Of a DNA stretch of 64,000 nt, positions 11,982-24,167 are shown piece by piece. Where the stretch lies: positions 1 through 64,000 of the forward strand of contig JAYXKI010000016.1 of the NCBI GenBank assembly GCA_037892935.1, written 5' to 3'. Numbering within the stretch: position 1 is the stretch's first letter; each line of letters opens with the position of its first letter. The translations under genes and the position numbers were made by a program. The notes under the pieces are model-generated. The model did not search any database and was not told the DNA's origin. It worked only from the letters and a program-made list of their open reading frames with translations. Source of the stretch: Phlebopus portentosus (lineage: Eukaryota > Basidiomycota > Agaricomycetes > Boletales > Boletinellaceae).

Positions 11982-13058
11982 CTAGTTCCATTGCTTTCCG
12001 CAGATCAGGTTTTTCCTGATGGTGACTATGTTCTGTACGTCCGTCCCCCCTAAAAGACATGTATCATTTCGTATGCACATGCGACTGAGTGCAGGCATCT
12101 CGGCCTCGGCAGAAAACAGAACATGAAGTAGCGCCATCGGAGCCGCCAGACTTCTCAAATATACAAATTCGATATGAGACCTCATTGTTCCTTCTGGCGA
12201 TCCGTACAATTTCGCGATGGCAACTGACTTCAAAATGCCCGAGTGTCTGAGAAGAAAAGACACTGCCGAGTCGAGATAAAAATGATCGTCGACTTCGAAG
12301 TGCTGTAGGTTGGGAAGAACAAGAGTACTGAATATCATGGTCAGAGCGTCTTGGTGAAGGCCGGAATTGGACAGCTTCACGCATTGAAGGAATGGACTCG
12401 TGAGTGCAGAAATACTCCATGCTTGACAGGTGCTTCTCAGTAGCCTAGAAGTTCCGAGTAAACATAGCGTCTCTATCGCCACGTCAGAATGGCTTATTTT
12501 CCATTCGTCAATATCCTGCAGAGAGCGATCATGATCAGAAAGAAGAGTCGCGGCATGAGTGGCACCTACTGTTTGCCTCGGCTCATCAGGCTGGAACGAA
12601 ACCGTGCCTTTGATTAATATCCTCCTACAGCCGGTTTTGATTATAGCATGGAGCAAATCTGAAACAATTTTAGAATCCGGACACTCGTGATCGTATTCGA
12701 TGTGCAGTTCATCAAAAAACCTCTTTGAGGGATGGATGGCGAATAGGAACGATGTCATTATCCTCGTCTCCAAGGTCGCCTCGTCCCGGTGGTCAACAAA
12801 TTTGATTGCCAGCAAATTAATGGGCTGCATACACGCTTCGTACCAAACTGGCAAGGCCTTCACGCTGGCAGTAGTTTCGAGCCTCACGGACGTCATCAAC
12901 GAAACCGGATCTCGCTCGACGCGAAGTCCTGCCTTTTTTAGATAGTGTTGAGTAGCCAGGCCACCTAAACGTCCTCCGCTCTGTACCAGAGAACGTATGT
13001 CCTCGAGGTTAACAACCCCATCAATAATGTCCAGCAGGATCTCATTAGGGCAGTTCAT
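11982..13058 (-). pseudogene. F-box protein gene, 5' part (probably 3'-truncated)
   Basis: A single open frame of 358 aa begins MNCPNEILLDIIDGVVNLEDIRSL, a good F-box start (Pro-Asn-Glu-Ile/Leu-Leu, then helix). It continues with the leucine-rich pattern of basidiomycete F-box proteins (FDELHIEYD, VLPNLQHFEVDDHF, SVAIAKLYGS, MPALSRMCIRND). F-box proteins are substrate adaptors of SCF ubiquitin ligases. After MCIRND (about 12063) the frame ends in unlike sequence. The gene therefore either has a further exon in 11830-12060 or was cut here. The C-terminal-like fragment at 730-1187, on the same strand, is a candidate for the displaced remainder. The start is supported by the F-box beginning at residue 3. 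Confidence 0.6.
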
Positions 13059-13224
13059 CTCCTTGCAATCAAATCAGAGCGAGTACGACGAGAGTAGAAT
13101 CTAAAGAAATCTGATTCATGAATAGAGACTTACTTGAAGCAGTGTAAATGATAACTGATCGTTCCAGCTACTGCCAGTCCAGAGAATGATGCAAAGTTAA
13201 ACAATTAAATATATTTATACTCGC

Positions 13225-13450
13225 CAAAGGTCAGGATTAGGGTTTGGCAGCGCATATTTATGGTTACAGTCTGATCATATGTGGGTACGCGCCGCTCTCA
13301 TCAATTTTTTGTAATGAGAAACACAGCTTCCTAATGTACAGGCCGTCTCCGCAACTGAAGATTCCCACCCGGCCCTGTGGAAGAGATCAGCACACAAATT
13401 CGGCTTCGGTGGACATAATATGCACGGAGTCATCAATACCACAAGTTTAA
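13225..13450 (-). repeat. Dispersed repeat A (inverted copy)
   Basis: This segment is the reverse complement of 20215-20440 and 42405-42660. Shared stretches include AGATCAGCACAC, the GTCTCCGCAACTGAA segment and AACACAGCTTCT. The copies are diverged, with many substitutions. Confidence 0.75.
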
Positions 13451-13624
13451 AGTCCGTAAATGCAAGAAATTATACAAAGAGGTATATAGACTCAAGAAAT
13501 ACCATCCGTCGGCATAATCAAAGCAACCGTGACCATTTACGTACGCTGCGGAACCCTATAGCTAGTAGTTAGAATTCACAGAAGCGACCCTGAGATGAGC
13601 AGCTCCAGAAGATACGTACGCCAC

Positions 13625-13830
13625 GAGAGACAAGCAGGATTTGGTACCGGCAGCTAGATACCACCCTGATGTTCCGACATATCGGATATCGAAGTGTCCA
13701 TCTGGGCTTCCACGGGAGGTCACTCTCTGGCTGAGAATGCCGATCATCGCCCAGGGCCAGCTCCCTAGTGTATTGACTACCTTAGCACGGAAGTCACGGA
13801 AGCTGTTCGAAGGTCTCGTCTGGAACTCGT
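13625..13830 (+). repeat. Dispersed repeat B
   Basis: Matches 19435-19640 and 42890-43030. Shared motifs are ACCACCCTGATGTTCCGA, TATCGGATAT and CTTCCACGGGAG. The order and orientation of repeats A and B differ between the three loci. Confidence 0.75.
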
Positions 13831-15151
13831 CTGGAACAGGACCCCGGCAATCTCACCAGATGTCTGTTTTGGAAATCGACCATTTTATCCGAGAACAGCC
13901 ATCTGTTGGGCGTTGGGATTGCCGGGGCTCCTTCCGTAACTCGTCTGGAGGTGTTGTACATACGTATATACTATAATATAGTATTACGTTATACTTATAG
14001 TCGTCAGTCGTTCTCACAATTCTCCAGCAGTCAGCAGTCTTACATTACCGTCATACTTACGAAGTATATGTCAGTCATCCCCGGGCTCCTTTGCTTTGAT
14101 TTCCATTTCTCGCTTCGCTTTCTTCTCTCCCCTCAGGGCCAAGTCTACATCTCGCGCACCTACCCGACGCGCGGCCCTGTCTTGTCTAATTATTTCACGT
14201 CCTACACTTTTTCACCGGCGTGTCAAAACCGCATATGTATTAAACACCCGCATTTTCTCACTCAATTCTGCATGTTTTCATCTCGAGCAACTCGATTATA
14301 TACTGTAGTTTTCAATGCAGTAAACGTTACTAGTTGCCTCCCAGCTCGTCGAAATCAGTCCAAACTTTTCGTATCATGCATAATTTAATTTATGCATATG
14401 TAAACTTCAATTAGGTGTTCAACACACCGGTGAAACACTAGTACTGTATTTCATCATGAATTCTGATGCATTTCGCTAATTGCGCAGCGGGACTATTTTC
14501 TTGAAAGAAGCTCACAGGGACCAAACCCCTATTTCCGAACCTGAAATTTTGATCCGTGATTGCAATTTTTTAAGCAGGCTCAGAAACATAATTCTGCCCT
14601 CTGTGTTAGGCGGACGCGTAAGTCTAGCGGGTGATGTGATTGAAGACCAGTATCCACTCAGGATCGGGCAAAACCGCCCACTAGAGGTCTTTTGCTATTA
14701 AGCGGTGTCTGATAGCGACCGTTTTGAAATTCCGGGCACACCGTTTGAACAACGCACGCGAGAGATCATGTCAAAGACTTAAGCGACACCTTGCCGTAAC
14801 GCGGTTCTGACCTGATTGGTAATTCTTTTGTCTCCACAACCTTCAAGTCAAAATAAAATTCTTTTCGTGATTAAAGCTCTGGTTCGAGGAAATATATACT
14901 ACAAGAGCACATACTCGATGTGAATACAATAGCATGAATTTGTCAGATTATTCTCATCTCCTACTCCTTGAACGAGGAAGAGTTAGACCAGTTGATCGGC
15001 ATTCCCAAAACTAGACGATGTGACTTCTGTGACAGAGCCCTTGCTCGTGGAGTTTCGACACCTGTCTGTCTCTCGTCCGTCCGATTGTGCTATATACAGT
15101 ATATACAGAAGGCTATAAAAATGTCAACGTACATGCCACTCAATTCCCTCA

Positions 15152-17488
15152 ATGCTTCCTCGATTTTTCACCCCGGACCACACTTCCACAGTCCCAATTA
15201 AATCCGGCAATGAATCCTCACCTCTCTTTCCCGTCAACTCGACAAGATCACACGATTGCGCAGAACCTGTACCGGGTGCATTCAGAGCTGCTAGTCTGGC
15301 AAGCGTCGTGGCATACCCCGACGAGGATGTGGATATGGCCTTGACGGTGAGTTGACCTGATTGGCTATGGTCAGCGGACCAGACGGACTGACAGACCCAA
15401 AACTTAAAAGGAGCAAGACCTCGAAATGATAGTCCCTGTGTCATCTGTTAGACCTCGCTGTCATTCGATAAGTTCCCACATGTGCGACTGATGGGCTTTA
15501 CACTTAGATGTCTCCTGGGGCGGGCGAAAGTAAGCGTATACAGTCGAATTTACGGGACGCGAGTACAGTTTCGAAGGTGAGATTTCCATCATCTCTCGTT
15601 TCAAGCCTGGATTTATGAGAATAGCGATCAACGTCGAGTAGTCCGTCTGAGTCATCGCAGGCCATAATCAGCCGTGTCTCGCAACTGGCGATGCAGTTAG
15701 AACAACTTAGTACCAGTCAAGCACAGCTGATGGAAATCCTCCGACAGAAGGATGTCCGAATCAATGGCCTCGAAGTTGAGCTGATGAATTTGGTACGCTT
15801 TACTTCTTTTCTTCCTGGTATTCAAGTTCTGATCCATTCTCATGCATTTATCTATAGCGTCTCGACGGTGAGACAATGCGAGCAGAGGCTTCGTGGCGAC
15901 AGCGCGGTGACGACCTGCTTCTTCAAAGTCTCCCCACGTCGCTTGAGGTTGACAAGCGCCAGTTGTTGACTCTCCCAGTTCGTCAGATACTGCTCGCTTC
16001 CGAATCATCTCCGCAGACTCTACTTGCTAACTCATCAGAAATCACGACATCAAAAGATAGAATTGACGTACGGTCGCAGAGGGGAAATGCAGCGGGGCGA
16101 ACGGTGCAGACACCAACGCAGGAGAAACAAGGCGAGAGCGGTCTTAAAAACAAGGCATCAAGCCGGAGAACTGCGAAGTGCTCGGGGGTTGTGATGAGTC
16201 CGAGACACGAAACGTCGGTGAGAGGACTATTCTTTGACATATAAGTGTTGAGCTTCATTCACAAACGTTTTAGAATCAGAGATGGACAGCTGAGGAAGAG
16301 GAGGACTTCATCATGGTTGACAATAGCAACGATGATGGCTACGATGCTGACGATCAAATAGAGCAGCACGGGGCGGAGCTTGGCGATGAAGACCACTTCG
16401 ACCTCGATCAGACCGACAAAGACGAAACAGACGAAGAAAATGTCCCGAAGACAAAAGCACAGAGTCGTTGGTCCGGAAAGCGAATCAAAGACAAGAAAAA
16501 TGTCAGCGCATAAAAGTTGAACCATTTTTTTTTTTTGGCTGATGATCCCTCAGCGTATCATCAGAAAGGTCATAAGGGAAACTTATAATGTGACGACGGT
16601 CCTGGATTTTCTTTTCTGTGCCACTGCCGACCCCATTCTAGTCGAAACCTTCAATCGTACCGGTGCAGGTGGTCCAGACGAGGCCCGACCCCTTGTCGAC
16701 ATGCGCGACACCCTTGCCTCGGAATGGAACAAAGAGGTCATCCGAATTCTGGTTGACAAAGTCATGAGGAGGGAGAAAGCGATAAAGCTAGGGGTTACGA
16801 AGTCCGATTGGGTTCGGTCTATCAAGAATAGGCTCAGGAATATCCGTGCCCAATGGAAGAACGGACAAGCTCAGCCTAAATCCGACGGCGAGTCATTTGA
16901 AACGTCGAAGGAGGTGGACGACAGGGTGACAAAGCACTATACCGAAGGATTGACGAGAGCTAGGCGGAACTCCAGACGACACAATGTGAGTACTGATTTT
17001 CTGGTTATTCCGATTATGTGTTAATCACCCTACAGAAATATAGGTCACGACTGCGCATCGTCGAGGCAAAAGTCAGGCAATGTGAAAGGTTGAACGATGA
17101 GGAAGAGAGCAGGAGGTGGAAGAAAACGCAGGACGTGCTCGAGAAATTGGGGCCGGCGGGTATGAGTTCTGACGAAAGTGACCCTGACGACGGATTTTCC
17201 GGTACACGAGTCAAGGCGATGCCCTGGCGGAGAAACATTCGCACTCTCTTGGTTCACATTGACTCCCATAGGTCTGACCGTACCATCTACTCCAGACGGG
17301 GAGCGAAGCCTGTATTAAGGGAAAGGCGAGGCTACAAAGAGACTTCTCGCGAGCCGGTCCTGAATCTTCCGCTCTCCTTTTATAACGACAATTGGCTCAA
17401 TGTCCAGGGTCCTGCTCAGAGGACAGTTCTTTTTCACCTCGCTGAGGAAGATTTTGATTGGTCATGCATAAATATGTGGATACAATAG
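15152..17488 (+). CDS. Uncharacterised basidiomycete multi-copy protein (GMSSDE motif)
   Basis: Seven exons join in frame: 15152-15346, 15508-15576, 15661-15792, 15858-16217, 16274-16501, 16554-16985, 17036-17488. This gives about 622 aa, and every intron falls in phase 0. The N-terminal third has a coiled-coil-like stretch (LEQLSTSQAQLMEILRQKDVRINGLEVELMNL). A strongly acidic block follows near residues 255-310. The C-terminal half has a basic helix region, then KLGPAGMSSDESDPDD and a WR..I...L segment, a combination I know from many uncharacterised basidiomycete proteins often found near transposons. No catalytic motif is visible, so no function is assigned. The first exon and the long first intron (161 nt) are the least certain parts; another small exon could hide in that intron. 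The terminal frame ends with TAG at 17486-17488. Confidence 0.6.
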
Positions 17489-18134
17489 AAATGACCGGGT
17501 CTTATCAATAGAAGTATGAGCTTTGCGCGATATCTCCATCAAACTTAATGGCGGTGTCATCTCAGTACCGCCATATTGTTTTGTTGTCTGGTTGTTCTTG
17601 ATGGGAAAGCAACAACGTCCGTATGCGATTAACCCCTCATATAGTCCGCAACAGCCCACGACTTGTTCTTATGCAAGATGGTGACATCGCAATTGACGGT
17701 ATTGGGATGGCACTGGATATTGTTAATAAACAAATCCTTCTTGAATAGATCCAAGAAAATGTCATCTAAGTGGACGACCCGATGACTGGGTGCAAGTCCA
17801 TGATAGGATCTACCTTCTTTCATGACACGGTCGATTTCACTTATCACTTAAGCCTTGCGTTCTGCCGGTAAAATTGTTCTTACAAACTCAGAGAAGCGCA
17901 TTACTGCGCAATACCTACAACTATGCAGAGAGCTCTATGAGGATCAAAGTATTTCAGCGGAGAAGTTACTAAGTTGGGGGTGTCTCTTTTGCAATTACCG
18001 CGAGGCAGAGCTTTTTAGTTCTTATTTCATCTTTCTTAAAACATCCACACTTCAGCAATGCAGGTTCCTTTGACTCGCAATCTCTGGGAAATTTAAGAGG
18101 ATATTAGGTGGGAATATGGTTGCACAGCCACATA

Positions 18135-18160
18135 CAATCAACTGCGCGCGCAGTTGATTG
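18135..18160. repeat. Perfect 26-bp palindrome
   Basis: CAATCAACTGCGC followed at once by its exact reverse complement. A diverged version (four differences) lies at 43715-43740 with similar flanking sequence on the left (CACAG.CACAT). Confidence 0.9.
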
Positions 18161-18379
18161 CTTGCCTACAAGGCCGTCATTCCCATGATCAACTGGGCTA
18201 TGTAATTGAATCTATTTATTAATATTGTGAATATCGGATTTCTGGGTCGAACTCAAGAACATCGTGTATATGTCTTCCGCCACATTTTGTTGTAGAAAGC
18301 GGGCATGAATGGACTGTGTGATTGTTCCTACAGTGTTCCTACAGTAATTCAAATGTGAGATATGACCTTACAGTGGCTA

Positions 18380-18440
18380 ACAGGTGGTTCCCCTAAGTCT
18401 TCGTCACCCCCGTTTGTGGAAGGTGATCGGCACATGCCGC
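18380..18440 (+). repeat. Dispersed 55-60-bp repeat
   Basis: Shares CAGGTGGTTCC.CTAAGTCTTC and GTCACCCCC.TTT with 55696-55755, same orientation, about 85% alike by eye. Probably an end fragment of a dispersed element. Confidence 0.65.
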
Positions 18441-19059
18441 ACCCAACTCTTACAGCGCGCGCTTTGGCATTTTCTGTTCGTTATGTATTGGATGCTTATC
18501 CGTAATATATATATAATTATAAGGGATCTGGTGCCAGCGATGGGTTGAAACTCCGCTGAATTTGCATCTGGGACAGGACCTAGCTGTTGCAGCAACTACT
18601 AGGGACAGAACCCGGACCAGTCCTAGATTTTCTGACCTAATGTGATATTGATTACCAAATTTCTCTATGTAGAAGCATTGATCGATGTGAACAATCGATC
18701 GTGTGATCTCATTTTTCGGACATAATAGCCCATTTAAGGAAGGAGGACCCTGTTGCCTGGCGCTCGCTCTGAGTCTGGCAAGGGGGTTCCTCACTGGTCC
18801 TACCCAGATCACTCCAGTCTGGCGCCGTCTGAGGCTACCGAAAATTCGGCTCGACCTCTCGGGCAGCGTCGGACCGGTGGTTTAGGTTTGGCACCGTCGC
18901 CAGATCCCTTACGGATAAGCGTCCAGTGTATCGGATTTGAGGTTGATCGTATGCTCATTCAGAGCCAGATGACTCTTACATTTTCAGTCCCTTGTGTAAA
19001 TGTCGGCTGTATGCGATGCACTCTATCACATAGTACAGTATGTGCGTATTTGGCTTGAT

Positions 19060-19750
19060 TCCTGTGCTTTTCAGAACGTAGTGTAAAAGTAATAGGCAAG
19101 CGTCGCTAGATAGAGAAGTGAAATTTTACTGTCTCAGAGATTAACGACGGGCTGGCCAATCTGCAGGATTCTTCGCACTATCCCCTTGAATTCTGTCGAA
19201 CACGGAAGATGAGTCCGTCTGGTACCGGGTAAGAGCACTACTCTCCCACCCGATGCTGCATAAGGCTAGTCTGCCAACTTTCTCCTTGGCGGGATACACG
19301 AAGAGACTTCTTCTTGATGTCTGACAGTCAGTAAACTGCCGTTGCCTGTTTGCAAGTCGAGAGAACAATTAGAAACTCGCAGGAGCCCACGACAAATTGA
19401 AAATGCACGCCATTTGGCAAATACCGCACTGTAGGGTACCGACAGCCAGACACCACCCTGATGTTCCGATATATCGGATATTGGCGTGTCCTTCTGGACT
19501 TCCACGGGAGATCAGCAAGTTCTCCCCGGTTGAGAATGCTGGTCATCGCCCAGGTTCAGTTTCCTAGTGTATTGACCATCTCAGCACTGAAGCTATTCGA
19601 AGCTCTCGTCTGGAGTGAATTTAGTGTTGTATGTTATAGTCCGTGAATGCAAGAAACTTTACAAACAGGAATGGGCTGGCATAACATACGATCCGTCAGA
19701 AAAAAAAGCATAGATTTGACTCGCAACCATTTACACTACGCCGCACAACC
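19060..19750 (+). repeat. Dispersed repeat, B-containing copy
   Basis: 19100-19160 matches 42150-42205 (CGCTAGATAG..GTGAAA.T..ACTGT.TCAGAGATT). 19257-19640 matches 42715-43030 (CACGAAGAGACTTCT, AGTCGAGAGAACAATTAGAAA, repeat B). 19640-19750 matches 13451-13560. It looks like a non-autonomous transposon of several hundred bp. Confidence 0.7.
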
Positions 19751-20214
19751 CTTAGGGAGAGTGTGAGCAACCCTGAGCGCACTTTACGCATCCCATGAAC
19801 GTCTTCAAATTCAACGGCTCCGCGCTGTACGAAGGAACTAATCCTGCTGAAATCGGATCTGCGTCAATGATCTGACTCCGCATTAACCGGCTCAGACAGA
19901 AACATCCGTCGCTAACACGCCGGCTGTATTAAAGAGAACGAGAAGTAGCCGAAGGGACATCAAATTAAGGGTGTCAGAGCATCGTGTCAGGTAGGTGTAC
20001 GCGATGTTGCGAACGGACTTGGCGAGAAGGTGGGGAGAAACGGACATCAAATCCAAGGAATCGTGTCGGGTAGTCGTACGCGATGAAGGCTTGACCTTGA
20101 GGGGACGAGAAGAAAACGGGAAATGGAAATCAAAGGAAAGGAATCCGTCGACGGATGATATTGTAAGACGATCATGTGACTGACATCTACCAGTATCGGT
20201 ATTATCTTTCAGCT

Positions 20215-20440
20215 TTGTATTGGATGACTCTGTGCATATTTGTCCACCAGAACCGAATTTGAGATATCAGGTGAGGACAAGCACATTGTGAAGTGTGCTG
20301 ATCTCTTCCACACGGCCGGGTGGGTATGGTCATATTTGCCCCATTCAGTTGCGGAGACGGCCCGTGCATTAGGAAGCTGTGTTTCTCATTGCAAAGAACT
20401 TGAAACGAAAGTGGCGTGTACACGTGTACAGACAACCCGT
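20215..20440 (+). repeat. Dispersed repeat A
   Basis: Close to 42405-42660 over about 190 bp (ACCGAATTTGAGATATCAGG, GACAAGCACATTGTGAAGTG and more) and to the inverted copy at 13225-13450. Confidence 0.8.
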
Positions 20441-20583
20441 AACCGTACTTTGCTTAGAACGCTACTTTCCGTAGCCTCCGACGTTTCTGGTTTGTTTCTA
20501 ATTGATCGATATATCCGATTAGTTAAATAGATCTGTATCGCTTTGTTGGATTCCTAAAATTCGTCGTACTCATCCAGTGCAGT

Positions 20584-22170
20584 ATGGTGTTCTTCTGGAG
20601 CAGACCGCACTTTGTTCTCGTTGGCCGCCTTTACGGACACTCAGAGGGAATTAATTCCCTCTCTATATCAAACGACGGCACAGTCCTCGCTAGCGGGGGT
20701 ACGTTTCCTCCGTCTGGAACTGAGTCCACTGAGAACAGTTTTTATAGGCTCGGATACACTGCGTCTGTGGGACATAGTAGCCTGTAAAGAACTGCGACCA
20801 CCATTTCGTCCGGACCACAGGGTTAATGTCCGTGGCCAAGTCACTTGCACCTCGTGGCTACCCACCAGTGACTGGAGAAAAACCCTGATTTTTGCGACCT
20901 CCGTTGGCTACCTAATCGTTTGGAAAGAATCCGAGTCGGTGAGATATCCCTCGTATTTCCTTAGCTTGCGCTGACCTACTGCCAGGGAGCTTTTAAGGAG
21001 CTGTCCGCACACCGCGTTGGAACCCCCGAGCAAGTGATCAGCCTCTCCGTCTTGAAACCGGACACCAAGTCCTTCCGTGTTGCGCTCGGCACGTACGAAC
21101 GCTGGGTCCGCGTCTTTATGTACGATGACGAAATTCCTGGGACTCCCACAGCTGTCTTTTCGATACAGCTCGCTGGAACGATTCCGAAGTCCATTGCCTT
21201 TGCCGATAACGTGAGAGCCGACCTCATTATATTTGGGATGATGGACGGGCGAATGTAACAGTTCCGCGCTTCTTAAACTTTCTTTAAGTAATGACCAGAA
21301 TTACCCAGCCTTACTGTTCACGGGCAGAGGGGTAACATTCTAAGGTCAACAAATGCCTTCTCGCAAATTTGGTGAGACCTTCGGCATAGTCTGCGACTGT
21401 TTCATTGACTCAATGGCGATGCAGTGGCTACGCAGCATTTTGTCCTGGTCGCAGGTTAGCGGTCATTGATAATTCCGAGGATGGCTTTAGCGTCATCGAT
21501 GTCGCTACGGGTAGCTTGGTCCGCGCTCTGCCTTGTCCTGTAAATAAGACCGTGCCCAAGCAAGTAGCTTGGGCTCACCACCAGAAGCTAATAATTGGAG
21601 GGTCCGATCATGGAATGCTTTACGTCTACAATGCGGAGACGGGGCAAGTCACTCAGAAGCTGCAGCATGAGAGTTCTGGTTTCGTCCAGACGGTGGCCGT
21701 GCGCATCAATATGCTCAAAACTATCAAAGCTGAAATATTCTTCTTCAGAGTTTCGACGGGTCGACAGAAACGCTCGTCATGGGTGGTTCATCAACGAACT
21801 ACGGGTCTTCAAAACCGTACATTTCATTCTGGCGGATGACACACTCGAGAAAGTATCCGCGAACCTCTTGGGGTTGGCTTGATATCCTTACTCTTGCGCA
21901 TGCAGCATTCGTCCTCGCATTCTTAGTGGCATTGTTACAGCCTCATGTCTCTCGAGTAAGAACCACTTGTCGCGTTTTAATTCTAAGCGCCTTGCAGGAT
22001 GACTGACGATACACCTGTAGCGCTTAGGCTTATTGCTTTCGAGTAGTCTTACGAATATCGACGATTCTGGCGACTCTACTCCAAATGCTCAACACGAGCT
22101 TCGTGCGGTACGTGCGGAACTCGAGCAAATGAGACATTTAGTAGACGGCATGCCCAGGGGCGGTAGATAG
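20584..22170 (+). CDS. WD40-repeat protein with C-terminal membrane helix and coiled coil
   Basis: Exons open at 20584-20698, 20750-20938, 20986-21239 and onward. They give WD40 blades LYGHSEGINSLSISNDGTVLASGG..DTLRLWDI, GQVTCTSWL.., RVALGTYERWVRVF, AVIDNSEDGFSVIDV and IIGGSDHGMLYVYNAETGQV. After intron 21690-21742 the frame continues FDGSTETLVMGGSS, then a hydrophobic helix (LTLAHAAFVLAFLVALLQ), and after a probable intron (about 21957-22020) a coiled coil (AQHELRAVRAELEQMRHLV) to TAG 22168-22170. This matches a basidiomycete-expanded WD40 family whose role is unknown. The repeats probably form a propeller anchored to a membrane (inference). The junction around 21240-21410 is unclear and may contain a lesion: no splice choice gave a clean blade there. 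Confidence 0.6.
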
Positions 22171-23520
22171 GAAGGAGGCTCGGATGAAGCATATTACCGT
22201 GATAGCTTCGGTTTTCTTCAGAGATCTTGAGACACGATACATTCCCAATTTCGGCCCCTGTGCCTCAAATCACGAAATATAAGTCATATCCCGATGAACA
22301 GTGCACTTGCCCGTTTTGTGTGATCTAGCCTTCTTCTCTTCATGAGTCCTGCGACGCATGACATTTTGCCCAAATCCGTGGCACAACTCACAAGGAGCAA
22401 TCGTCGGCCGCAAGATAACTCTCGAAATCCATGGAGGTTTTAAATCTCGTCGAATACGCAGGAACGTATTCAAAGTAAGCTCCTTAGTTCCCTCTCTCCT
22501 TTCGTCCCATCTTTTTCCCAATGTTGCATTATTTTTCATGTCACCTTTCCGCACCCTGCTTTTTTCCTTTCATTCCGTCTTGTGATCACTATCATTCCAT
22601 CATTTGGCGCCTTTTATTTGTGTCATCACTGAAGCCCTCGCCGCCTCTAGATCTGGCCAAGCCAGAGTCACAACCTGTGTAGTCTTCAATCATTTGACTC
22701 TATAAAAGCAATGCGGACTTCAACATCTGAGGCATATAGCAGCATCCCAGTCAGCATCTTCCCAGCTCACCAGCTGAGTCTGGAGCCCTGAATGATGCTC
22801 ATATATAATCTAGTGCAATTATCATGATTTTATGTGTATGAATCTGGCCAGGAAACTGCTTCTCTTGGTCCAGGGAGCTTAGGGGGGAGATGTGCAGTTT
22901 TCAGCAACTCAGGCATGCCACAGGCTGACAATTCCAGTACACATTTCAGCTCAAACTCAATATTTAAACTCATAATAAAGTCATATTATCATTTAGGACT
23001 GGTCTGGGGAGCTGTACAGCCAGGTTTGAGGTCAGGAAATTTTGAGAAAGTCGGGGTTGTATGCAAAATTGACAGTTTGCGACGTTTTGGGGTCAATTTT
23101 GCACTGATTTCCCTCGCTCAAGTTGTAATATGAAACCCACAATCAATGATGAATTTAAAAACTTAGATCATGCAAAACGGTTAAGTGTTGGGTGAGATAA
23201 GATTTATTTTGTGTTTTGAGGTGTAGGAGGGCCAAAATATGTCACATGTCCAAATTACTAGTGTATTATGGAATGCCCTAGAAATCAGGCCACACTTAGA
23301 GCAGGTGAGACTATACTCAGCTAGGATCTATCAAAGGTACTTACTTGAGTCTCGAACATCTACACAGGTCAAGCAACACTTGCGGAAATTGATCTGCTCA
23401 TCACAGCTCATCATTTCATCATAGGCAAAGCCTCATGAGGCCACCCTGGATGGAAATAAGAATTGAAATCGCCCCAATGCAATTGAAGCTATTTAAACCC
23501 TTATTACTGAAAAGAGGCTG
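22171..23520. other. Intergenic, AT-rich, no supported gene
   Basis: Nothing recognised. AT content rises from about 22700. The stretch leads into the decayed gene below and may be part of the same relic. Confidence 0.4.
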
Positions 23521-23547
23521 CTAGAACTAGAGGCCCTTTTCAGGGCC

Positions 23548-24167
23548 TTCTTGACTGTGCACTATCTACCTGGGAGTGCTTTTCATCAGAATTTAATGAC
23601 GATGGAGCAATTGCAGCACTTACTGAAGCAGAGAAGGAGCAGGCTTGGATGCCTGTAACAAATGATGCAAATGAGGGAGCACTTGGCTCCCTTAGGCTTT
23701 TTGCCTGCAAAAATCCAAGCGGATCTTTGCGACTATTCAATTCAGTATTCAGATATTGACACAACGACACAGAAGAATTTATCGAAACTGTACTCACCAG
23801 TGAAGAAGACCAAAAGTTTTTGTGTGTGCAGGCACGCGCCGAGGATTCAAGCAGCCTGGAGAGAAAATGGCAGCATGAAGTTACTGCAAAAAAGGATCAG
23901 GAATATGCTGCAAAAAAACTGAAGACCGACCTACTTATGCAGAAGAAGAAGGACTGAGACGAACACATCAAATTGGTCTCTATGGAGCGGGACAGTTCCA
24001 CTGTCAAGCGAATGACCGTCCCTATGATGAAAATTCAGCTTGTGAAATTCAAAAAAATTTATCCAGCTGATGTGCCTGCTGAGAAGACAATGTCAAAGAA
24101 AGCTGAAAAGCAAGCAATTTTGCTTGCTTTAGTTGCCAGGTACAATGCGGAACATCAAGAAGAATAA
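23548..24167 (+). pseudogene. Decayed member of a multi-copy basidiomycete gene family
   Basis: One reading frame runs through the whole segment with two in-frame TGA stops (after FNSVFRY and after QKKKD). The translation keeps a recognisable run: EKEQAWMPVTNDANEGALGSL, HNDTEEFIETVLTSEEDQKF, QARAEDSSSLERK, KRMTVPMMKIQL, and a Lys-rich end to TAA at 24165-24167. I know this pattern (PTNDANEGALG..., NDTQ.F......ED) from the C-terminal part of repeated, uncharacterised fungal proteins; no function is known to me. The N-terminal part is absent or unreadable. The outer Ty3 element inserted about 70 bp downstream; its target-site duplication CTAGT spans the junction. Confidence 0.6.

Larger units (their letters stand above)
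13059..14960. other. Repeat-derived intergenic region
   Basis: Contains two dispersed repeat segments listed separately and otherwise AT-rich sequence. A pyrimidine-rich segment at 14080-14250 resembles a fungal 5' leader, but no start or splice pattern supports a gene. A TTG-led frame at 14968-15120 with a C..C pair (CDFCDRAL) might be an upstream exon of the next gene; I could not connect it. Confidence 0.4.
17489..20583. other. Repeat-rich region without a supported gene
   Basis: Holds the 26-bp palindrome (18135-18160), a segment shared with 55696-55755, and copies of the A/B repeats. A minus-strand frame at 17629-17847 (73 aa) and a plus frame at 18753-19058 have no recognisable family. 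A small hairpin TGGCGGT..ACCGCCA lies just after the previous gene (about 17549-17574). Confidence 0.45.

Noticed and set aside
1168..12018. 15-bp inverted match (CATCAGGAAAAACCT) between 1169-1183 and 12004-12018, near both supposed breakpoints
   Set aside because: A 15-bp match is expected by chance in 64 kb, and the sequence is itself nearly palindromic; not used as evidence of ends.
17629..17847. 73-codon minus-strand frame
   Set aside because: No recognisable family, no neighbouring exon; may be a relic but cannot be supported.
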